A stretch of DNA of 64,000 nt from an uncultured Lachnospiraceae bacterium. GTDB taxonomy: Bacteria; Bacillota; Clostridia; Lachnospirales; Lachnospiraceae. The first letter of the stretch is position 1, and each line of letters opens with the position of its first letter. A model generated the notes under the pieces. The model was not told the origin of the DNA and did no database searches. It worked only from the letters and a program-made list of their open reading frames with translations. Made by a program: the position numbers and the translations under genes. Of this stretch, positions 35,742 through 45,424 are shown one piece after another. The stretch is from the NCBI GenBank assembly GCA_947631685.1, contig CANRMI010000002.1:186001-250000 (forward strand), written 5' to 3'.

Positions 35742-35945
35742 ATGGATTATGTAGTACGAATGAGAAACCTGCGTGAAGATCATGATAAAACGCAGCAGCA
35801 GATCGCGGATGTGCTTGGGACATCCCAGACCATGTATTCCAGATACGAGCGGGGAGTGAATGAGATGCCTATTCGCTGCTTGTTGATGTTGTGTGAGTAT
35901 TACCATGTATCGGCGGACTATATGCTGGGGCTGACGGACAAATGA
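35742..35945 (+). CDS. Small XRE-family transcription regulator
   Basis: A 67-residue helix-turn-helix protein, essentially a bare DNA-binding domain. TQQQIADVLGTSQTMYSRYERG is the helix-turn-helix of the Cro/C1 type, and CEYYHVSADYMLGL is its usual end. ATG 35742 is the best start for the domain; an in-frame ATG at 35688 would add 18 residues. It is divergent from the PseC-like gene and precedes the 28-kb gene run, so it may control one or both. A palindrome sits just after its promoter element. Confidence 0.85.
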   Translation: MDYVVRMRNLREDHDKTQQQIADVLGTSQTMYSRYERGVNEMPIRCLLMLCEYYHVSADYMLGLTDK

Positions 35946-36030
35946 GAGGTACCTTGGTGGAGCATGGCCTACCGCCGGGGTGCAGGCATTGCAGCGCTGA
36001 TTTTTAAGTACATGGGGTAGGAGGTTATGC

Positions 36031-36969
36031 ATGGATAAGATAGCGGTGTTGATTCCCTGCTATAACGAGGAAAAAACCATAGAGAAAGTGATCCGGGAAA
36101 CGAGAGAAGCGCTGCCGGAGGCAGTAATCTATGTATATGACAACAATTCCACGGATCGGACGGCAGAATTGGCAGAGGCTGCGGGAGCGGTGGTCCATCA
36201 TGAGTACAAACAAGGAAAGGGCAATGTGGTCAGAAGGATGTTCCGTGAAATTGACGCGGAATGTTATCTGATGCTGGATGGGGATGATACCTATCCGCTG
36301 GAAAGCGCGCGGGAAATGACGGAAAGGGTGCTGGAGTACCATGCGGATATGGTAGTGGGGGACAGGCTTTCCTCTACGTATTTTACCGAGAACAAAAGAG
36401 CGTTCCACAATTTTGGCAACAGCCTTGTCAGAAGCATTATCAATGGTCTGTTCCATTGCGACATCAAGGATATTATGACGGGGTACAGAGCTTTCAGCTA
36501 CGGATTTGTGAAAACGTTTCCGGTTTTTTCGGAAGGATTTCAGATAGAAACGGAAATGACGATCCATGCGGTAAATTATCGTATGCAGGTGGACAATGTG
36601 ATCGTGGAGTACCGGGACAGGCCGGAGGGGAGCAGTTCCAAGCTGCACACCTATTCCGACGGGATGAAGGTGCTCTGGAAGATCCTGCAGTTGTTTAAAA
36701 CATATAGTCCGTTCCGCTTTTTCGGAATTGTCAGTCTGCTGTTGACGGCAGCGGCTGTGGTACTGTTTGTGCCTGTCCTGCTGGAATACTTCAAAACCGG
36801 ACTGGTACTGCGCTTCCCTACTTTGATCGTGAGCGGTTTTTTGGAAATGGCTGCGGTACAATCGTTTTTTGCTGGGATGATCCTGGGGGAACTGACCTGG
36901 AAGGACCGGAAAGATTTTGAGTACCGTATGAATCAGATCGAGGCGCAGATGGCAGAGCAGAAAGCGTAG
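36031..36969 (+). CDS. GT2 polyprenyl-phosphate-type glycosyltransferase
   Basis: A 312-residue protein. LIPCYNEEKTIEKVI and DNNSTDRTAELA are the GT-A nucleotide-binding part, DGDDTYP the metal site, and DIMTGYRAFSYGFVK resembles dolichol-phosphate mannose synthase-like enzymes. Two hydrophobic segments near residues 230-290 anchor it. It probably loads a sugar on undecaprenyl phosphate. AGGAGG precedes ATG 36031. The FKP gene follows after 50 bases from the preferred start. Confidence 0.78.
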   Translation: MDKIAVLIPCYNEEKTIEKVIRETREALPEAVIYVYDNNSTDRTAELAEAAGAVVHHEYKQGKGNVVRRMFREIDAECYLMLDGDDTYPLESAREMTERVLEYHADMVVGDRLSSTYFTENKRAFHNFGNSLVRSIINGLFHCDIKDIMTGYRAFSYGFVKTFPVFSEGFQIETEMTIHAVNYRMQVDNVIVEYRDRPEGSSSKLHTYSDGMKVLWKILQLFKTYSPFRFFGIVSLLLTAAAVVLFVPVLLEYFKTGLVLRFPTLIVSGFLEMAAVQSFFAGMILGELTWKDRKDFEYRMNQIEAQMAEQKA

Positions 36970-37019
36970 TGCCGGCAGAAACGAAAACGGAAAGCTTTAT
37001 GTCAAAAGAGGAGCCAGAT

Positions 37020-40010
37020 ATGCAGCACATTTTTTTACAGCAGAGTTATCAGGACTGTTACGAAGCCTATCAGAAAAGCCTGGACAGCGCCCACTATCCC
37101 AGATGGGACTATGTTATCCTGACCGCTTCTAACGAAGCGCAGGCTCAGGTATATAGGGAGCAGTTGGCCTACCGGCTGGAAGGCGGATATTTGTCGGAAC
37201 GTACCCATTACGCGGTCTTGCCGGATCCGGATGGCAGGCGTGTGGGCTCGGGAGGCGCAACCTTAAATGTGCTCCGCTATGTGGCGGAATGCGCAGGTGA
37301 AGAAACGGACAGGCCTTTTGCGGGAAAGCGGGTGCTGGTGATCCATTCCGGCGGGGACAGCAAAAGGGTGCCCCAGTACAGCGTCTGCGGAAAATTATTT
37401 TCTCCGGTTCCCCGTAAACTGCCGGACGGCAGAAATTCCACCCTGTTCGACGAATTTATGATCGGCATGGCCGGGGTGGCGGGCCGGCTGAAAGAAGGAA
37501 TGCTGGTTCTCTCCGGGGATGTACTGCTTCTATTTAACCCCTTACAGATTGATTTTTCTTTTCATGGGGCGGCCGCACTTTCCATCAAAGAACCGGTCGA
37601 AATAGGAAAGGATCATGGCGTTTTTCTGAATGACGGGCAGGATTATGTAAAAAAATTCCTGCACAAACAGTCGGAAAAGCAGTTGGAAAATATGGGGGCC
37701 GTCAATGCCAGCGGGCTTGTGGACCTGGATACGGGCGCGGTGGCGCTGGATACGGATCTGATGGAGGCACTCTTTTCCCTTATTAGTGAAAACAACAGGG
37801 TAGTGGAAGAGAAGTTTAAAACCTTTGTCAATGAAACGGTACGGCTCAGCTTTTATGGAGATTTTCTTTATCCTCTGGCAGGGGAAGCCACGCTGGAGGA
37901 CTACTATAACGAGGCGGGAGAAGGAGAGCGGTGCCAGGAGCTGCTGGACTGCAGAAAAGCGGTTTGGAATGCGATCTCCGGGTTTTCCCTGAGACTGCTC
38001 AGTTTAACACCGGCGGAATTTATCCATTTCGGAACCACCAAGGAACTGCTGAGGCTGGTCACAAAGGAAGTGGCGGATTATGAATTCCTAGGCTGGTTCG
38101 TTCAGGTGGGAACCAATGTGGCTTCTAAAAACTTTGCGGGGCATAACAGCCTGGTGGAAGAAGGCGCCAGGATCGGAGAGAATACTTATCTGGAGGACAC
38201 CTTTGTGCCCAGGGGTGCGAGGATTGGTTCAGGCTGTGTATTAAGCGGCGTGGAGATAAGCCCTAAGACAGTAGTGCCGGCGGACACCGTACTGCATGGA
38301 CTGCGCCTTTTGGACGGCAGATATGTGGTGCGGACCTATGGGGTGGAGGACAATCCCAAGGAAAACTGCGGCAGTTTAATGAGCGGGACCATTTTACAGG
38401 AAACGGGGGAAGATACGCCCCTGTGGGAGGCGGCTGTCTATCCGGCTGCAGATACCATGGAGGAAGCGGTAGAAGCGGCGCTGGTCACCAGGCGGATGAT
38501 GCAGGGCTGTGCTTCTATGCGGGAGAGAGAATGGTGGCTCGCGCAGGAAAAATTCAGCCTTTGCGAAAGCTTTAACAGAGCGGATGCTCATGCGGGATTT
38601 GAGCGGAAGCTGCGTCTGCAGGAGCAGATAGAGGTCAGGAAAGCGGTGGATGCCCTGCGTGGCGGAGTCTGCTGGGAAGATGTTTTGCTCATGTTTGGCA
38701 GGAAAGGCCTGACACCATCGCAGTGCGCCAGTCTGGAGGCGATGGCCAAAGCGGGGGAATATTCCAAGGCCATGCGGATCTATTATCTGCTGGCGGCAAA
38801 TGCCCGCAGACAGGGCAGTGATTATGCGGGTTATGAAGATGCCTGCTTTAAGGCGATCGGCAGCGCGGTACAGGAAAGTGCCAGAGAGAATGTGCGTTAC
38901 CGGGAAGACCTTACTATAAAAAGGCAGGAAGCGCATGTGGAACTGCCGGTCAGGGTGAATTGGGGAGGCGGCTGGAGTGACACTCCGCCCCACTGCCTGG
39001 AACATGGCGGAACCGTGGTAAATGCGGCAATTAAACTGAATGGGCGGCTGCCGGTGCAGGTGACGGTACGCAGGATAGAAGAGCTAAAGGTGGAAGTGGC
39101 CAGCGAGGATATAGGAGCTTTCGGGGAAATAAGGGAACTTTCAGAGATATGGGACTGCCACAACCCCTATGACGCGTTTGCTCTGCATAAGGCGGCGCTT
39201 TTGGCCTGCGGTATTGTGCCCAATGGACAGACTGCTCAAAACCCTGTAAATCTGCAGGATATTCTGCGGAGGCTGGGCGGCGGCCTGTTTATTTCTACGC
39301 AGGTGATCGGCATTCCCAAGGGTTCGGGGCTGGGAACCAGCAGCATTTTGGCGGGAGCCTGCGTAAAGGCGCTGTTTGAACTGCTGGGAGAGCCGGTGTC
39401 CGACGACGCACTGTATGAAATAGTGCTCTGTATGGAACAGATCATGAGTACGGGGGGAGGCTGGCAGGATCAGGTCGGCGGCATTACGCCGGGAATTAAA
39501 TATATAACTACCGAGCCCGGGCTGGCGCAGCACATCCGGGTGGAGCGGATCCGGGTACCGCAAAAGGCTAAGGAAGAGCTGCAGGAAAGATTTGCCCTGA
39601 TCTACACCGGGCAGAGAAGACTGGCGCGCAATTTGCTGAGGGATGTGGTGGGCAATTATATCGGCAACCGGAAAGAAAGTCTGGACGCTTTATACAAAAT
39701 GCAGCGGATTGCCGCTCTGATGCGGTTTGAACTGGAGAAAGGCAATATCGATGAGCTGGCAATGCTGTTAAATGTGCATTGGGATATCTCCAAAGAGCTG
39801 GATGAAGGCTCCAGCAATACCTGTATTGAACAGATCTTCAGAGCCTGCGAGGATTTGATCGCGGGCCGGTTTATAGCAGGCGCGGGAGGCGGGGGCTTTT
39901 TACAGGTGATCCTGAAAAAGGGAGTTACCAAGGCCAGACTTCGCGAAAGACTGCGCCAGGTTTTTCAGGACAGCGGTGTGGATGTCTGGGACAGTGAATT
40001 TTATGATTAG
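37020..40010 (+). CDS. fkp: Bifunctional L-fucokinase/GDP-fucose pyrophosphorylase
   Basis: A 996-residue protein, about the length of Bacteroides fragilis FKP. The N-terminal pyrophosphorylase has RVGSGGATLNVL near residue 73 and HSGGDSKRVPQYS. A hexapeptide-like stretch spans about residues 370-415. The C-terminal GHMP kinase has VNWGGGWSDTPPHCLEHGG near 645 and IPKGSGLGTSSIL near 766. It phosphorylates free L-fucose and then makes GDP-fucose. ATG 37020 is chosen for GAGGAG at 37008-37013; a GTG at 36969 would add 17 residues. The GT11 enzyme at 5.1 kb is the obvious user. A related heptose kinase/guanylyltransferase role is less likely given the length and N-terminal motif. Confidence 0.9.
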   Translation: MQHIFLQQSYQDCYEAYQKSLDSAHYPRWDYVILTASNEAQAQVYREQLAYRLEGGYLSERTHYAVLPDPDGRRVGSGGATLNVLRYVAECAGEETDRPFAGKRVLVIHSGGDSKRVPQYSVCGKLFSPVPRKLPDGRNSTLFDEFMIGMAGVAGRLKEGMLVLSGDVLLLFNPLQIDFSFHGAAALSIKEPVEIGKDHGVFLNDGQDYVKKFLHKQSEKQLENMGAVNASGLVDLDTGAVALDTDLMEALFSLISENNRVVEEKFKTFVNETVRLSFYGDFLYPLAGEATLEDYYNEAGEGERCQELLDCRKAVWNAISGFSLRLLSLTPAEFIHFGTTKELLRLVTKEVADYEFLGWFVQVGTNVASKNFAGHNSLVEEGARIGENTYLEDTFVPRGARIGSGCVLSGVEISPKTVVPADTVLHGLRLLDGRYVVRTYGVEDNPKENCGSLMSGTILQETGEDTPLWEAAVYPAADTMEEAVEAALVTRRMMQGCASMREREWWLAQEKFSLCESFNRADAHAGFERKLRLQEQIEVRKAVDALRGGVCWEDVLLMFGRKGLTPSQCASLEAMAKAGEYSKAMRIYYLLAANARRQGSDYAGYEDACFKAIGSAVQESARENVRYREDLTIKRQEAHVELPVRVNWGGGWSDTPPHCLEHGGTVVNAAIKLNGRLPVQVTVRRIEELKVEVASEDIGAFGEIRELSEIWDCHNPYDAFALHKAALLACGIVPNGQTAQNPVNLQDILRRLGGGLFISTQVIGIPKGSGLGTSSILAGACVKALFELLGEPVSDDALYEIVLCMEQIMSTGGGWQDQVGGITPGIKYITTEPGLAQHIRVERIRVPQKAKEELQERFALIYTGQRRLARNLLRDVVGNYIGNRKESLDALYKMQRIAALMRFELEKGNIDELAMLLNVHWDISKELDEGSSNTCIEQIFRACEDLIAGRFIAGAGGGGFLQVILKKGVTKARLRERLRQVFQDSGVDVWDSEFYD

Positions 40011-40044
40011 CGGAAAACGGAAAGGAAACGGCCGGATATAACAT

Positions 40045-40614
40045 ATGACTGCATATTACGGAGAGGGAAATATTGTGCTGAGGCCCATGACGGAGGCCGA
40101 TACCGATAGGATCGTAAGCTGGAGAAACAGTGACGCCGTCAGAAACAATTTTATTTACCGGGAACCTTTTACCAGGCAGTCCCATACTAAGTGGATAGAA
40201 ACCATGGTGAACACCGGACGGGTGGTGCAGATGATGATCTGCGAGAGGGATATTTCCATAGAAGGCGGTTCCCGCGAGACCGGGGAAGGCCGGCCGGTGG
40301 GCTCCGTGTATATCAGGGATATTGACAATGCGCACCATAAGGGCGAGTACGGGATTTTTATCGGAGAGGCGGACGCGAGAGGAAGAGGGATCGGAACCGC
40401 TGCGGCCAGGCTTATGATACGGTACGCGTTTGAGGTGCTGGGGCTCCATAAATTGTTCCTGCGCGTATTTGCGGACAATGCAAGGGCCATTGGCAGTTAT
40501 GAAAAGGCCGGCTTTAAGCGGGAAGCCTATTTAAGGGATGAGGTTTGTATCGACGGTATATATCGGGATATTGTGCTGATGGCTGTAATTAACGGAAGAG
40601 AGGGAGAAGATTGA
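40045..40614 (+). CDS. GNAT family N-acetyltransferase
   Basis: A 189-residue RimJ/RimL-type acetyltransferase. VLRPMTEADTDRIVSWRN opens the fold; EADARGRGIGTAAARLMIRYAF near residue 113 is the acetyl-CoA loop and VFADNARAIGSYEKAGF closes it. In this setting it may acetylate an amino sugar, for example the WecE product, but this is inference. It overlaps the next gene by 4 bases. Confidence 0.82.
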   Translation: MTAYYGEGNIVLRPMTEADTDRIVSWRNSDAVRNNFIYREPFTRQSHTKWIETMVNTGRVVQMMICERDISIEGGSRETGEGRPVGSVYIRDIDNAHHKGEYGIFIGEADARGRGIGTAAARLMIRYAFEVLGLHKLFLRVFADNARAIGSYEKAGFKREAYLRDEVCIDGIYRDIVLMAVINGREGED

Positions 40615-41540
40615 AAAAAGTCAGTTTTGTAATTCCCTGTTACCGTTCCGCGGGAACGCTTGGTGGAGTGGTGGAAGAGATAGAAAGTACCATGCGGAGA
40701 GAGGAACAGTATGAATATGAGATCGTACTGGTAAACGACTGCTCGCCGGACAATACATTTGAAGTGATCCGGAGCCTGTGCAAAGAAAAGGCTTATATTA
40801 AAGGGATTGATTTTGCCAAAAATTTTGGACAGCATGCGGCTCTTATGGCAGGCTTACGCCACGCTGCCGGAGATTACGTGGTCTGCCTGGATGATGACGG
40901 GCAGACACCGGCTGACGAAGTGGGAAAACTACTGGACAAGCTGGAAGAGGGCTATGACGCGGTTTACGCAAGCTATGCGCATAAAAAGCATTCCCTGTTC
41001 CGCAATCTGGGCAGCAAGGTTAATGAGCTGATGACCAGGGTTATGCTGGGAAAGCCCAGAGAACTGTATGTCTCCAGCTATTTCGCGGTAAAAAGATATA
41101 TCGTGGATGACATGATACGTTATGAAAATTCCTATCCCTATGTAATCGGGCTGGTACTGCGGGCCACCAAAAATATCGCCAACGTGCCGGTAGATCACCG
41201 GGAGCGGAAAGAGGGGCATTCAGGATATACTTTAAAAAAACTGTTGAATCTTTGGATGAACGGATTTACCGCTTTTTCGGTAACGCCTTTAAGAATTGCC
41301 ACTACAGTGGGTATATTCTGCGCCTGTGGAGGATTTGCTTACGGTATTTACACCATTGTGAAGAAGTTTATCAATCCTGATGTGCCCATGGGCTTCAGTT
41401 CCCTGATGGCAGCACTGGTTTTTATTGGGGGCATGATAATGGTAATGCTGGGCATGATTGGAGAATATATCGGCAGGATCTATATTAGTCTGAATAATTC
41501 TCCTCAGTATGTGATCAAGGAGCGTCTGAATGCGGAATAA
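40611..41540 (+). CDS. GtrB/ArnC-like polyprenyl-phosphate glycosyltransferase
   Basis: A 309-residue GT2 protein. SFVIPCYRSAGTL and VLVNDCSPDNTFEVI start the GT-A domain; LDDDGQTP is the metal site. HRERKEGHSGYTLKKLLNLWMNG leads to two membrane segments near residues 230-290, the GtrB/ArnC layout. It probably forms a polyprenyl-phosphate sugar for a membrane glycosyltransferase such as the one encoded next. The TTG start follows AGGGAGA. Confidence 0.85.
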   Translation: MKKVSFVIPCYRSAGTLGGVVEEIESTMRREEQYEYEIVLVNDCSPDNTFEVIRSLCKEKAYIKGIDFAKNFGQHAALMAGLRHAAGDYVVCLDDDGQTPADEVGKLLDKLEEGYDAVYASYAHKKHSLFRNLGSKVNELMTRVMLGKPRELYVSSYFAVKRYIVDDMIRYENSYPYVIGLVLRATKNIANVPVDHRERKEGHSGYTLKKLLNLWMNGFTAFSVTPLRIATTVGIFCACGGFAYGIYTIVKKFINPDVPMGFSSLMAALVFIGGMIMVMLGMIGEYIGRIYISLNNSPQYVIKERLNAE

Positions 41541-43098
41541 GGTTTTTCTCCGGATAAAAGAACATGAAAGGCTTTTATGGGCTCTGGTTATGGCGCTTCT
41601 GCCCCCGGTAGTCTGTCTGATGACCTGTCTGTTTCAGGGGAGAACGCCGGCGGACGCCTATCTGCCTGCTTCCGAATGGAATGATGAGCTGATATATTAT
41701 AAAATGGTGGAAGGCGTAGTCAAATTCGGATACCCGCAGGGGTATTTCGGGTTTAATGAGAGTCATTCCGTGTTTCTTTCTTTCGCGGCATGGAGCCCTC
41801 TGCTGGTATGGCCCTGGGTACTGTGGGGACTGCTGTTTGGCTGGAATCTGTATTCTCCCTTTATCTGTAATACCCTGCTGCTTTCTCTGGCGGTCTTTCT
41901 CTTCGTTTGGCTGGTGCGTCCCACCCGCAGGCAGAAGGGGATCCTGGCAGTATTGTTTGTGGCTTTTACGCCCTTTAGCCGCTATATGCTCTCCGGTATG
42001 CCTGAAATCATATGTTTTTCCATGGTGATTGTGGCGCTGGCATTGGGAATTTCTTATCTGGAAAAGGAGAGGGGACTTACCCTGGCGGCATTGTTTATCT
42101 TGACGGTTTTGATGACACTGATGCGTCCGTATCTGATCGTGTTTATGCTGCTGCCCCTGTACTGTCTGGCTAAGAAGTACAAATGGCGGGGCATAGCTGT
42201 CGATCTGGTGATCGTGGCGGTTACCGCGGCCGGATACGCGGTGATCAAAAAATATTTCAGTGCCGAATACTTTCTTCCCCTGTTTAAAACGGAGTTTGTG
42301 GATGCGTTCAGATATTCCGGTATATGGGGCGGCATAAAGAATCTCGTGTATCAGCTTCTTGTCAAAAGCAAGGAATACTTTTCCATACTGGCAGAAGGCT
42401 GGATCAGCGGACTGGCGGCCGGCGCTTATTTTGCCGGATTCTGGCTGATATTCCTGCTGCTGCTGATACAGACAGTAAAAAGTATCCGTAAAAAAGAAAG
42501 GAAACAGGTCTGCTTTTACGGCTGGCTGGCGCTGTGCTTTTTAGCCATCTGGGCGGCTCTGCTTTTGATGTATAAGCCGTTTGAGGGAAGCAAGCATCTG
42601 ATTACGTTTATTGCGGCGGGCATCTTTGCCATCAGCCTTATGGAGACCAGATTTTATAAAAAAATGATCGTGACGGCAGCGGTATTTGTGTACCTGTATG
42701 CCATTCTGGGACAAGTGCATCCCTATGATTATCAGATCCCCTATAGGGAGCCTGAACTGGTGGAGGCGGCTGCCTCATGGCAGAAGATCTTTTGCGATGA
42801 AATGGAGCTGCAGCGGGAGCACACGCCCGACTTTGACAATGTGCTCATTTGGACTCTTTATGATTATGACACAGAGGATGGAAGCCAGAATATGACTCCT
42901 TGGCAGTATCTGTACGGGCTGCCGGCGGGATTTGGGATCAACTGCTGTTATCCGGACTATGTGACCGGACATTTTGAGGAATTGCAAAGCCGGTACTTGG
43001 TCGTGATTCCCGGCGGAGGCGTGGAAGAGTTTATGACGGAACGGGGAATAGAGCCTCTGGCAGAACAGGACGATATGCTTTTATACCGTTTAAGATAA
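41530..43098 (+). CDS. GT-C-like polytopic membrane glycosyltransferase
   Basis: A 522-residue protein with about ten to eleven hydrophobic segments and a C-terminal soluble part. EWNDELIYYKMVEG after the first membrane segment carries acidic residues where GT-C enzymes have their catalytic Asp or Glu. The first membrane segment is LLWALVMALLPPVVCLMTCL. It overlaps the GtrB-like gene by 11 bases, so it may use the lipid-linked sugar made by it. No precise family is certain. Confidence 0.65.
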   Translation: MRNKVFLRIKEHERLLWALVMALLPPVVCLMTCLFQGRTPADAYLPASEWNDELIYYKMVEGVVKFGYPQGYFGFNESHSVFLSFAAWSPLLVWPWVLWGLLFGWNLYSPFICNTLLLSLAVFLFVWLVRPTRRQKGILAVLFVAFTPFSRYMLSGMPEIICFSMVIVALALGISYLEKERGLTLAALFILTVLMTLMRPYLIVFMLLPLYCLAKKYKWRGIAVDLVIVAVTAAGYAVIKKYFSAEYFLPLFKTEFVDAFRYSGIWGGIKNLVYQLLVKSKEYFSILAEGWISGLAAGAYFAGFWLIFLLLLIQTVKSIRKKERKQVCFYGWLALCFLAIWAALLLMYKPFEGSKHLITFIAAGIFAISLMETRFYKKMIVTAAVFVYLYAILGQVHPYDYQIPYREPELVEAAASWQKIFCDEMELQREHTPDFDNVLIWTLYDYDTEDGSQNMTPWQYLYGLPAGFGINCCYPDYVTGHFEELQSRYLVVIPGGGVEEFMTERGIEPLAEQDDMLLYRLR

Positions 43099-43116
43099 GG
43101 CTTGCGGGAGAGTTGG

Positions 43117-44328
43117 GTGAAAATGAAAAAACCGGACAAAACAGATTGGTATAACTGGATAGTGTTTTGTATTCCCTGGGCGGCGTATACGGCGGTGACA
43201 TTGCTGCTGTTCCACCGCCAGTCGGTGTATTACGGAGGAAATTACAACTCGGATATTACCCCGTACATTTACTATATGGAGGGTATTTCCGTAGGGTATA
43301 AATATCCGTATCCCATCATGTTTCTTTTGGGGAAATGCTTCCGCGTCTTTTTTAACCCGGAAATGTCCATGGCCCTTTCCGTCACATGCTTAAATGCCCT
43401 GACTCCGCCTATTTTAAAATATTATACAGACAGGTTTATCCGCAGGGAAACTTCTTGGAACAGGCGCATGGCAGTTCTGTCCACGGTACTGACTTTCAGT
43501 ATGCTGTTTGTGTCCATGCTGTTTTTGGATCTTACTAAGAACAGTCTGGGCTGGCGCTACAGAGGCGTGTTTACCCCCAATCCTTTTCACAATGCTACCT
43601 ATCTGGCCACCAGGCCCTTTTCCATAGTCTGCTTTTTTATGCTGGCGGATCTGCTGCAGACCTATGAGGGAAAAGCAGACAGGAAAAAATATCTGATCTT
43701 TACTGTTTTCCTGCTTCTGACTACTTTGGCCAAGCCCAGTTTTACTTTTGGATTTGTCCTGACTGCCGCAGTGATCTTACTGTACCGCACCTGCCGCAAG
43801 GGCTTTCGGAATTTTAAGGAGACCATGCTTCTGGCCGCCTGCTCCTTTCCTACCCTGGCGGTACTGCTCTGGCAGTTTAGCGATGTCTTTACGGGAAAAA
43901 ACACTTTGGGCGAGGAAACGGGAGTCGCCATTGGTTGGCTGAAAGCATGGAGTATGCAGGAAAAACCCATAGGGGAGGCTCTTCTTTTAGGACTGGCATT
44001 TCCCCTGGTCGTGCTCCTGTTCAATGTAAAAAATCTGAAAGAAGAAAAGGAGTACCGGCTTTCCCTGCAGATGCTGGCGGCAAATCTGCTTATGGTCATG
44101 CTTCTCTATGAAAAGGGCTACCGTATGGGCCATGTAAATTTTGCGTGGGGATATATGCATGCCATGTTCTTTTCCTATGTTATGAGTCTGCTGCTTCTAT
44201 GGAAAAATACCTGGAAAAAAAGGCAGCCCTATCCTGTGCTGGCAGTACAGTGGGGCTTTTATGCATGGCATCTGGTGTGCGGTATCGTGTACTTTTCCGG
44301 AATCATGGCGGGGGAGAATTTCTTATGA
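43117..44328 (+). CDS. Polytopic membrane protein, possibly GT-C
   Basis: About 403 residues with roughly nine hydrophobic segments. YYGGNYNSDITPYIYYMEG follows the first membrane segment and may be the acidic external loop of a GT-C fold. RGVFTPNPFHNATYLATRPF is a conserved-looking central loop. GTG 43117 or ATG 43123 are both plausible starts, downstream of GGGAGAG. It overlaps the next gene by 4 bases. I do not recognise a firm family. Confidence 0.6.
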   Translation: MKMKKPDKTDWYNWIVFCIPWAAYTAVTLLLFHRQSVYYGGNYNSDITPYIYYMEGISVGYKYPYPIMFLLGKCFRVFFNPEMSMALSVTCLNALTPPILKYYTDRFIRRETSWNRRMAVLSTVLTFSMLFVSMLFLDLTKNSLGWRYRGVFTPNPFHNATYLATRPFSIVCFFMLADLLQTYEGKADRKKYLIFTVFLLLTTLAKPSFTFGFVLTAAVILLYRTCRKGFRNFKETMLLAACSFPTLAVLLWQFSDVFTGKNTLGEETGVAIGWLKAWSMQEKPIGEALLLGLAFPLVVLLFNVKNLKEEKEYRLSLQMLAANLLMVMLLYEKGYRMGHVNFAWGYMHAMFFSYVMSLLLLWKNTWKKRQPYPVLAVQWGFYAWHLVCGIVYFSGIMAGENFL

Positions 44329-45407
44329 AAAAAGCGGTTAAAGAAAGAGTGTATGTCTGCCATACGTATTACCATGTGTATATCAGTCTGTTAAAAGAAT
44401 TGAATCTGCCTAAGCAGCAGCGGGGAAAGGCGGATCTGGTGCTCAGCAGGATGTCCACGGACTTTGAGAGCTTAAAGCAGAGAATAGAGGATGTGGGAAT
44501 CTTTGATAATGTGGTAGAATATGACGAGAAACAGGCGGGATTTTTTCCCGAACTGGCGCCGCTTAAAACAAACAAAGGCAATATCGCGGCAAATATGATC
44601 AGCCGTATCCGTTTTACAAAGCGGTTCGCGGCGCTGCAGGCAGCCTATATACCGGTGGATTTTAAGGCGTATAGGGATATTTATGTGTACTGTGATTCCG
44701 ATCCCATCGGATATTACCTCAATCAGAACCGGATTCCGTATCATGCGCTGGAAGACGGTCTGAACTGTTTGAAGAACTATGACGCGGCAAGATATGACAA
44801 CCGGGGCTGTTTTGGTCTGAAGGCCTTTATGTCCGAGCGTCTGAATCTGATCTTTATCCAGAACGGGTACGGAAAATACTGTATCGACATGGAAGTGAAT
44901 GATATTTCCCTGTTAAAATACAAGTACCGAAAGTACAAAGAGGTACCCAGACAGAAACTGGCGGATGCGCTGAGGGAAGAAGATAAGCCGATACTCTTAA
45001 AGGTATTTGTCAGGGATATGGAAGAACTAGAACGCCAGATACAGGAAAGCAGTGGAGTAAAGGATAAAATACTGGTGCTGACGGATCCTCTCTGTACGCT
45101 GGATGTGAGGAAAAAGATTTTTAGGGATATCATTGAAACGTATCAGAAAGAGGGGACCGTTTTTTTAAAACCCCATCCTAGGGACGAGCTGGACTACCGC
45201 AGGGAGTTCCCGGATATTCCGCAGTTTGACGCGGCAATGCCCATGGAAGTGCTGAATTTTTTTTCAGATCTGCGGTTTAAGAAAGTAGTGGCGGTGCTGA
45301 CAGAAATAAAGGCGATCCAGTACGGGGATGAAATGGTTCGTTTAGGAGAAAGCTTCATGGATAAATATGAGGATCCGCTCATTCACAGGCAGAATGAGCA
45401 GATTTAA
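44325..45407 (+). CDS. GT52-like (sialyltransferase-type) glycosyltransferase
   Basis: A 360-residue soluble glycosyltransferase. YVCHTYYHVYISLLKELNL near residue 10 opens it, EDGLNCLKNY near residue 145 is the acceptor-side motif, and FLKPHPRDELDYR near residue 285 is the HP-type donor motif. This order fits the GT52/bacterial sialyltransferase-like group. CMP-pseudaminic acid is made by neighbours, so it is my best candidate for the nonulosonic acid transferase. GGGGGAG precedes ATG 44325. Confidence 0.72.
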   Translation: MKKAVKERVYVCHTYYHVYISLLKELNLPKQQRGKADLVLSRMSTDFESLKQRIEDVGIFDNVVEYDEKQAGFFPELAPLKTNKGNIAANMISRIRFTKRFAALQAAYIPVDFKAYRDIYVYCDSDPIGYYLNQNRIPYHALEDGLNCLKNYDAARYDNRGCFGLKAFMSERLNLIFIQNGYGKYCIDMEVNDISLLKYKYRKYKEVPRQKLADALREEDKPILLKVFVRDMEELERQIQESSGVKDKILVLTDPLCTLDVRKKIFRDIIETYQKEGTVFLKPHPRDELDYRREFPDIPQFDAAMPMEVLNFFSDLRFKKVVAVLTEIKAIQYGDEMVRLGESFMDKYEDPLIHRQNEQI

Positions 45408-45424
45408 GGGCAGGAGAAGCGGTT

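Noticed and set aside
36025..36861. Long minus-strand open frame of 278 codons opposite the GT2 gene
   Set aside because: It covers a clear glycosyltransferase on the plus strand; its translation is rich in His, Arg and Gln and looks non-coding.
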